A stretch of DNA of 64,000 nt from assembly GCF_000275725.1 (NCBI RefSeq), contig NZ_AJTS01000040.1, positions 62,001 through 126,000 on the forward strand, in the 5' to 3' direction. Below are positions 59,299 through 64,000 of the stretch, in pieces. Made by a program: the position numbers and the translations under genes. Within the stretch, counting starts at the first letter, position 1. Each line of letters opens with the position of its first letter. Below the pieces are notes generated by a model. It saw only the letters and a program-made list of their open reading frames with translations, was not told the DNA's origin and searched no databases. Source of the DNA: Vreelandella stevensii S18214 (lineage in GTDB: Bacteria > Pseudomonadota > Gammaproteobacteria > Pseudomonadales > Halomonadaceae).

Positions 59299-59920
59299 GG
59301 CTTTGTACGAAAAGTTAGCTCGCAGGCAGCGGTCTATGCATGCCACGCATACCATCGCCCTAAAGCTGCTTGCTAACTTATCGTAGCGTGTGGCAATGCG
59401 GCGTAGCTCCTTTAGCCAGCTAAAACAGCGTTCTACCGCATTTCGTTGTCGATATTTAGGCTTATCAAACCGTCTAGGTAGACCTGGCCGCCTTCTTCGA
59501 TACATGTTGCGTTGAGCTATGACCGGCTTCATCCCGTGCCTATCGCAATAACGACGCAGCTCATCGCTGTCATAGCCTTTATCAGCCACCATATAGCGAC
59601 TACGTTTGCGCGGGCACCCTACGTTACCAGGCAGATAAACGCTCTCTAATGTCGAAATAAAGTGCCGAGAGTCTACCTCTTGGCCGGGAGACAGCGTGAA
59701 TGCCAGAGGCCAACCATGACGATCGCAAACCAAATGAATTTTGGTGGTTAACCCCCCGCGACTGCGGCCAAGGGCATGATCTAGCGGTTCTTCAGAGCCC
59801 CTTTTTTGCCGCCTCCTGCGGCAGCACGGGTGGCACGAACCGATGTTGAATCACCACCTGCCCTACTTGCCACCGTGCTAAACTCATCGCCAACGACACA
59901 AGCGAACAGGTTATCATGGG
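59296..59920 (-). pseudogene. IS5-family (IS427-type) transposase remnant
   Basis: The minus-strand OrfB part (59733-59296) has 'MVADKGYDSDELRRYCDRHG' and 'YRQRNAVERCFSWLKELRRI', the IS5 catalytic and YRExE-like region. Upstream, OrfA fragments ('GDSTSVRATRAAAGGGKKG') meet OrfB at an A-run, the usual programmed frameshift point. The N-terminus is cut near 59915, where the AAA-ATPase gene begins. The TAG stop is provided by flanking flagellin DNA. One outer end (GGCTTTGTACGAAAAG, at 59299) is present and the other is missing. Confidence 0.8.
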
Positions 59921-60780
59921 AGTCCTCAATGTCATCTGCTCAACGCCGTAAACTCCCCATTGGCATTCAGTCCTTTGAGAAGCTGCGCAAGGGTCAGTAT
60001 TACTACGTCGACAAAACGCCCTTGATTCACACCATGGCTGAAACGGGCGGTTACTATTTCCTCTCCCGCCCGCGACGGTTTGGTAAAAGCCTGCTGCTGG
60101 ATACGTTGCGCTGCCTGTTTGAAGGCCATGAAACCCTGTTTGAAGGACTTTATATTCACGATAAGTGGGACTGGCAGCAGCAACACCCGGTACTACGCCT
60201 CAGTTTCTCCAGCGGAGTGGTTAACAGCCGCCAGGACCTGGACGCCAACATTCGTTATCAGCTGCAACAGCAGCGAGCAAACCTGAAAATTGAGACACCG
60301 CCGCCTGAGCGAATTGCCGACGATTTCGCCAACCTGATCGAGCACGCCCAGCATGTCCATGGGCAACGCGTCGTGGTGCTGATTGATGAGTACGACAAGC
60401 CCATATTGGATAATATCCTCGACGCTGACAGGGCTCGCGAACTTCGCGAGGGGCTGAAAAATTTGTATAGCGTGCTCAAGGATGCCGACCCACACCTGCA
60501 TTTTGTGTTGCTGACGGGTGTCTCTAAATTCAGCAAAGTCAGCCTCTTTTCGGGGCTGAACAATCTGCGCGATATCACGCTTTCATCTGACTATGCCGCC
60601 ATCTGCGGCTATACCGACCACGATGTCGATACCGTCTTTGCACCGGAGCTGCCCGGGCTTGACCGTGAAGATATTCGCCGCTGGTATAACGGCTACCGCT
60701 GGGGTGGGCAGGACGTTGAAGCGGTCTATAACCCCTTTGATGTGCTGCTATTGCTAGAAGAGCGTAAATTTAGCCCTTAC

Positions 60781-62498
60781 CCCGCCTTATTCACGAGGGC
60801 GCTGATTGAGCGGTCTGAAGGTACTGGCTGTTGGCATTGCTCATCAGGATTCGCCTTTTCAGCGCGAGTGGCTGTTGAGTAATGCCTGAACGCAGCCCTT
60901 TTCCTACTTACTTATAGCTCTTTGGAATCAATGGTGGCCGTCCAAGCAGCCGTGATCGCCGACCGCCGCTCCGGTCGCTCGCTTTCTGATGCTGTGGTGG
61001 TCTCGCAGGAGCGTCAGCTCAGTGCGGTCAGCTTCGGTAGCCCCTTCAGCAGCGTCGGCCACCACTTGTCGGCGGCGGCACCCAGATGAACGGTGATTCG
61101 CCGAGCGTGCAGCCTCAGCGTGGCGGCGACCTTGAGCACCTGCTCGCGCATCCGACTCAGACTCCAGCCTTGTCGGGTTTGCCGCTCCAGGAGGCAGCGC
61201 AGGCCATGCAGGACCTGGTAGGCGTAGAGGCTGAGCAGCAGGCTCACCTCGTTGCGCGCCATCACGTTCTGAACGGTGGAGGCGCCGCGATCGGTCGACG
61301 AGAGGTGCACGTCGAGCGCCGACTTCACTTCGCCCATGTGCGCCTCGGCGCTGCCGCGCTTGCGATAGAGTGCCAGGACCTTCTCTGGCGGCCAGTCGAA
61401 CTTGCTGAGGTTGGTGACCAGGAAGAAGGCATGCAGCAGCAGGTCATCGGGGCGTTCCTGCACCACCAGCACTACGCGCCGCGGTGCCGACCAGGAGCCG
61501 GCTTGGTACTCCAGATCGTGGCACCACTCGCGAGGCTGCTCGGGTGGCCGGCCGGGTGGCCGCTTCAGGAGCGGTGCTGCCAGCTTCTGTAGACCGGTGT
61601 GACTGCGCAACCGGCCCAGGTATTCGATCTCCCGATCCTCCAGGGCCTCCAGCGTCGCGTTATCGGTAAAACCGGCGTCGATGCGCACACGAACCTGTGC
61701 CCCGGTGCTCTCGTTGAGTCGTCGTACCAGATGCGGGATCCAGGTGTCGGCGTTCTCTGCCGGGCCGGCGTTGCCCTCGCGCAGCAGGCCGCCCACCATG
61801 TCGCCGGTCTCCGCCAACGATGCGACCAGCGGCGAGTAGATGCGGGCCCCGTAAAGGCCATGATAGGCCGACCCGCCCTGATGGCCATGCACCTCGATCG
61901 GCAGGCCATCGATGTCCAGCGTCAGCTGTTTGGGGCGCTCGCCGTTCTTCAGCGAGGTCAGGCGCCAGACCACCAGTCGCAGCAGGCCTTCGTGCACGGC
62001 ATCGATGTTGTCGTCTCGGCCGAGGCAGGTCAGCAGCCGCGACAGCGTGGCTTGAGACGGCCTGTCCTGCGCCAATGGCGTCGTCCCGCGTGCATCGCTG
62101 CAGGCCAACTGCCAAAGCGGGTCACGGCGCAGCGTGTCGGTATCGCTGAGATCGATCCAGCCCATCGCACGCTGCAGCACCAGGGTACGCAACTGGCTGG
62201 CCAGCGAATGAAGGATGCGCAGCGGGTGGCGTCGATCGACCAGATTGTCTTCCAGCGCCTCAATCACGCCGCTGTTGTCGAGGGCCTCACGCAACAGCAG
62301 AGCGCCGCTGTCGCTGGTGGTGCGCTGGCCGCTCAGCTCAACACGGACAGAGCCGTTGCATGAGGGCGTCCAGGTGGATAGGCTTTCACCCATGGCGAGT
62401 GGTCCTCTTGAATCGTGTTCTGGCAGGAATATCCTGATTCTACAAGAGAAAACCACTCGCCATCTTCGTTTTCAGGTCGGCCTCATGAATAAGCCGGG
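60781..62498 (-). mobile_element. IS1380-family element (second type), complete
   Basis: 1718 bp with inverted ends CCCGCCTTATTCACGAGG and CCCGGCTTATTCATGAGG, flanked by the 5-bp direct repeat CTTAC (60776-60780 and 62499-62503). Truncated relatives lie at 25775-26992 and 27488-27994. It is unrelated in ends to the first IS1380 type in the island. Confidence 0.93.
61014..62393 (-). CDS. IS1380-family transposase (second type)
   Basis: 459 residues from the ATG at 62393 (MGESLSTW). Family signs: 'LVDRRHPLRILHSLASQLRT', 'LTLDIDGLPIEVHGHQGGSA' (first acidic motif), 'RVRIDAGFTDNATLEALEDR' (second) and 'LYRKRGSAEAHMGEVKSALD' (catalytic glutamate). It appears intact. A longer upstream start in the same frame is less likely. 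Confidence 0.9.
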   Translation of the reverse strand: MGESLSTWTPSCNGSVRVELSGQRTTSDSGALLLREALDNSGVIEALEDNLVDRRHPLRILHSLASQLRTLVLQRAMGWIDLSDTDTLRRDPLWQLACSDARGTTPLAQDRPSQATLSRLLTCLGRDDNIDAVHEGLLRLVVWRLTSLKNGERPKQLTLDIDGLPIEVHGHQGGSAYHGLYGARIYSPLVASLAETGDMVGGLLREGNAGPAENADTWIPHLVRRLNESTGAQVRVRIDAGFTDNATLEALEDREIEYLGRLRSHTGLQKLAAPLLKRPPGRPPEQPREWCHDLEYQAGSWSAPRRVVLVVQERPDDLLLHAFFLVTNLSKFDWPPEKVLALYRKRGSAEAHMGEVKSALDVHLSSTDRGASTVQNVMARNEVSLLLSLYAYQVLHGLRCLLERQTRQGWSLSRMREQVLKVAATLRLHARRITVHLGAAADKWWPTLLKGLPKLTALS

Positions 62499-63260
62499 CT
62501 TACTGGTTTGAGAGCGCCACGCCCACGTTTTTGGTGGACTTGCTGAAAGCACGCGGTGTGTTTACCCCGCAACTTGGCACCCTTCAGGCCAAGGCACAGT
62601 TGTTGGGCCGCTTTGATGTCGATGACATCGCAACCGAGGCACTGCTGTTTCAGACCGGCTATATCACCATCAAGGATATGCAGGAGCCGATGGTGGGCTA
62701 CCAGCTGTACTCGCTGGGGTTTCCTAACCGGGAAGTCGAAAGCAGCCTGAACGAGTTTCTGTTGCCCGTGCTGGGTATCCCAGACAGCGACGCGCAAACC
62801 TATCAACTGGCGCTGTTTAAGGTACTGCATGAGCATGATCTAGCAGGGCTGGAAGGTCACCTCAAAGCTCTCTACGCCGGCCTGCCCCACGACTGGTATC
62901 GCAACAACCCCATTGCCAAATACGAAGGGCATTATGCCAGCGTGTTCTACAGCCACTTCGCGGCACTGGGGGTGGGCGTGACGGTGGAAGACGCCAGCCA
63001 CCGGGGTAAAGTCGATATGAGCGTCGACTTCGGCGGGCATATTTACCTTTTCGAGTTCAAGGTCGTGGAGCAGCTGCCTGAGGGAAAAGCACTGGAGCAG
63101 ATCAAAGCCAAAGGCTATGCCGACAAACACCGTGCCAGTGGCATGCCCATTCATCTCATTGGCGTGGAGTTTTCCAGCATTGAGCGCCAAATCGTAGCGT
63201 TTGAGGTGGAAACGCTTGCCACTGACACATAATATCTCCGGCCTCATCCATTCACTTAAG

Positions 63261-63752
63261 TTACGCCACCGGCGCAAACAGCAGTGCCAGGTCTTCCTCG
63301 TCGAATAGCGGGCCGTTACTCTGGCGTTCGGCACCGCCTTCCAAGATGGAAGCGGCCAGGGCTGCCTTGCGCGACTGCAAGTCGTGAATGCGCTCTTCTA
63401 CGGTACCGACACACATCAGCTTGTAGACAAACACGGGATTCTGTTGGCCCATGCGATGGGCACGGCCTGTCGCCTGTGCTTCCACCGCCGGATTCCACCA
63501 AGGGTCGTAATGAATCACGGTATCAGCCACCGTGAGGTTGAGTCCGGTGCCGCCAGCCTTGAGGCTAATCAGAAAGACCGGAATCTCACCTGCTGAAAGC
63601 GCACTACGCGCTGTGTTCGCGTCTTACCGGGGGTATCGCCCGTTAGGGTGGTGTAGGCGATGCCGTCCTTCTCCAGCGCCTGCCCAATCAATCCCAGCAT
63701 CTCGGTGAACTGCGAAAACACCAAGGTATGCCGCCTTTCCTCAATCACCCGG
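63261..63752 (-). pseudogene. SNF2-family helicase, C-terminal remnant with frameshift
   Basis: The last ~160 residues of a SWI/SNF2-type helicase. The 5' part reads 'HTLVFSQFTEMLGLIGQALE'. The frame then loses one base near 63597, and '[20 protein letters not shown]', '[20 protein letters not shown]' and '[14 protein letters not shown]' (motifs V and VI) follow. The N-terminal ATPase lobe is absent, cut near 63752. The fragment is not functional. Confidence 0.85.
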
Positions 63753-63773
63753 GAGTTTCAGCTAACAACAGGC

Positions 63774-64000
63774 TTAATGCTTAAACATATCGCCCAGGTT
63801 ATCGGCGAACAGAACTTCACGCATCCAGCCTTTCAATTGATCATGATCGGCTTGGCTAAGCTGCGCTTCTACCCACTCGGGCACATCACCAAACTTGAAA
63901 TTGAGTTGAGTACGCACAACTTCACGTGCTTCTGCCAAGCGACCTTCTTGCAGGCCTTCTTGCCGACCTTCCAGGCGCTCTTTCTTGACAAGATTTTCTA
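63774..64000 (-). CDS. C-terminal end of an Rpn-family (recombination-promoting nuclease/transposase-like) protein, partial
   Basis: The frame enters from the window edge and ends at 63774. It reads 'RLEGRQEGLQEGRLAEAREV' then 'VRTQLNFKFGDVPEWVEAQL', the charged tail (DUF4351-like) found in Rpn/PD-(D/E)XK transposase-like proteins. The catalytic N-terminus is outside the window. Family assignment is by style. Confidence 0.55.
   Translation of the reverse strand, partial: ENLVKKERLEGRQEGLQEGRLAEAREVVRTQLNFKFGDVPEWVEAQLSQADHDQLKGWMREVLFADNLGDMFKH

Larger units (their letters stand above)
59929..63232 (+). pseudogene. AAA-ATPase/PD-(D/E)XK nuclease-like gene, split by IS1380-family element
   Basis: Coding runs 59929-60780, is interrupted by the element at 60781-62498, and resumes at 62504-63232. 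Removing the element and one CTTAC copy restores 526 residues in one frame ('SPY' joined to 'WFESATPTFLVDLL'). The N-terminal AAA-type domain has Walker A-like 'SRPRRFGKSLLLDTL' and Walker B 'VVVLIDEYDKPILDN'. The C-terminal part has the nuclease core 'VDMSVDFGGHIYLFEFKVVE'. These genes occur in many copies in some bacteria; function is unclear. The ATG is preceded by GGAG, but an IS5 remnant abuts it, so the native promoter is probably gone. Confidence 0.85.

Overview
The window is gammaproteobacterial chromosome, most likely from a Halomonas-like member of the Halomonadaceae. This rests on protein style, high-GC host genes, and a pntAB, katG, pilVWXY1, speB and pca gene set. The genus is inference, because no rRNA or other marker is present. 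I saw no tRNA, rRNA or CRISPR array.

Layout. (1) 45-10227: a winged-helix regulator diverges from a peptide ABC transporter, an M14 carboxypeptidase and 5-oxoprolinase pxpABC; this reads as one scavenging operon for peptides and pyroglutamate. (2) 10228-28271: a foreign, IS-riddled island. It opens with an IS66 element inside an 8-bp target duplication at the pxpC stop codon and closes with a second copy of the pxpC 3' end. Its core (13382-24007) is AT-rich. It carries a minus-strand operon for GTP cyclohydrolase II (URC1 type), a RibD-like reductase, a heme-oxygenase-like diiron enzyme, a Rieske ferredoxin and an MFS exporter, plus a plus-strand ROK kinase and AGE-family epimerase. This looks like an undescribed GTP-derived small-molecule pathway. 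Two of its genes are split by two copies of one IS1380-family element, each with a 5-bp target duplication and a frame that closes perfectly if the element is removed. (3) 28290-34441: PhoX, a HipBA module with three HipB-type operators, and KatG.

(4) 34803-43708: minor pilins FimT, PilV, PilW, PilX and the tip protein PilY1, then transhydrogenase pntAB. (5) 43906-50796: two LysR regulators, agmatinase, an RsbQ-like hydrolase, and an M20 amidohydrolase with an AbgT transporter. (6) 51054-56150: a decaying protocatechuate/quinate locus containing an in-frame pcaI-pcaF chimera, 5'-truncated pcaB, remnants of aroE, a HAD phosphatase and a possible transporter, and intact aroQ and the IclR-type regulator. 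The locus is bracketed by two copies of a 28-residue membrane peptide gene that are identical in protein but differ at nine synonymous positions. (7) 56357-58919: an HglS/YdcJ-type dioxygenase and a divergent LysR gene. (8) 59021-64000: a second scrambled zone with a flagellin stub cut by an IS5-family element, an AAA-ATPase/PD-(D/E)XK gene split by a complete IS1380-family element, an SNF2 helicase remnant and the 3' end of an Rpn-type gene. Pieces of this zone recur, rearranged, at 25775-27994 in the island.

The two halves therefore share mobile elements. The island, the pca locus and the right edge show active genome rearrangement and decay; the remaining regions look like ordinary intact chromosome.
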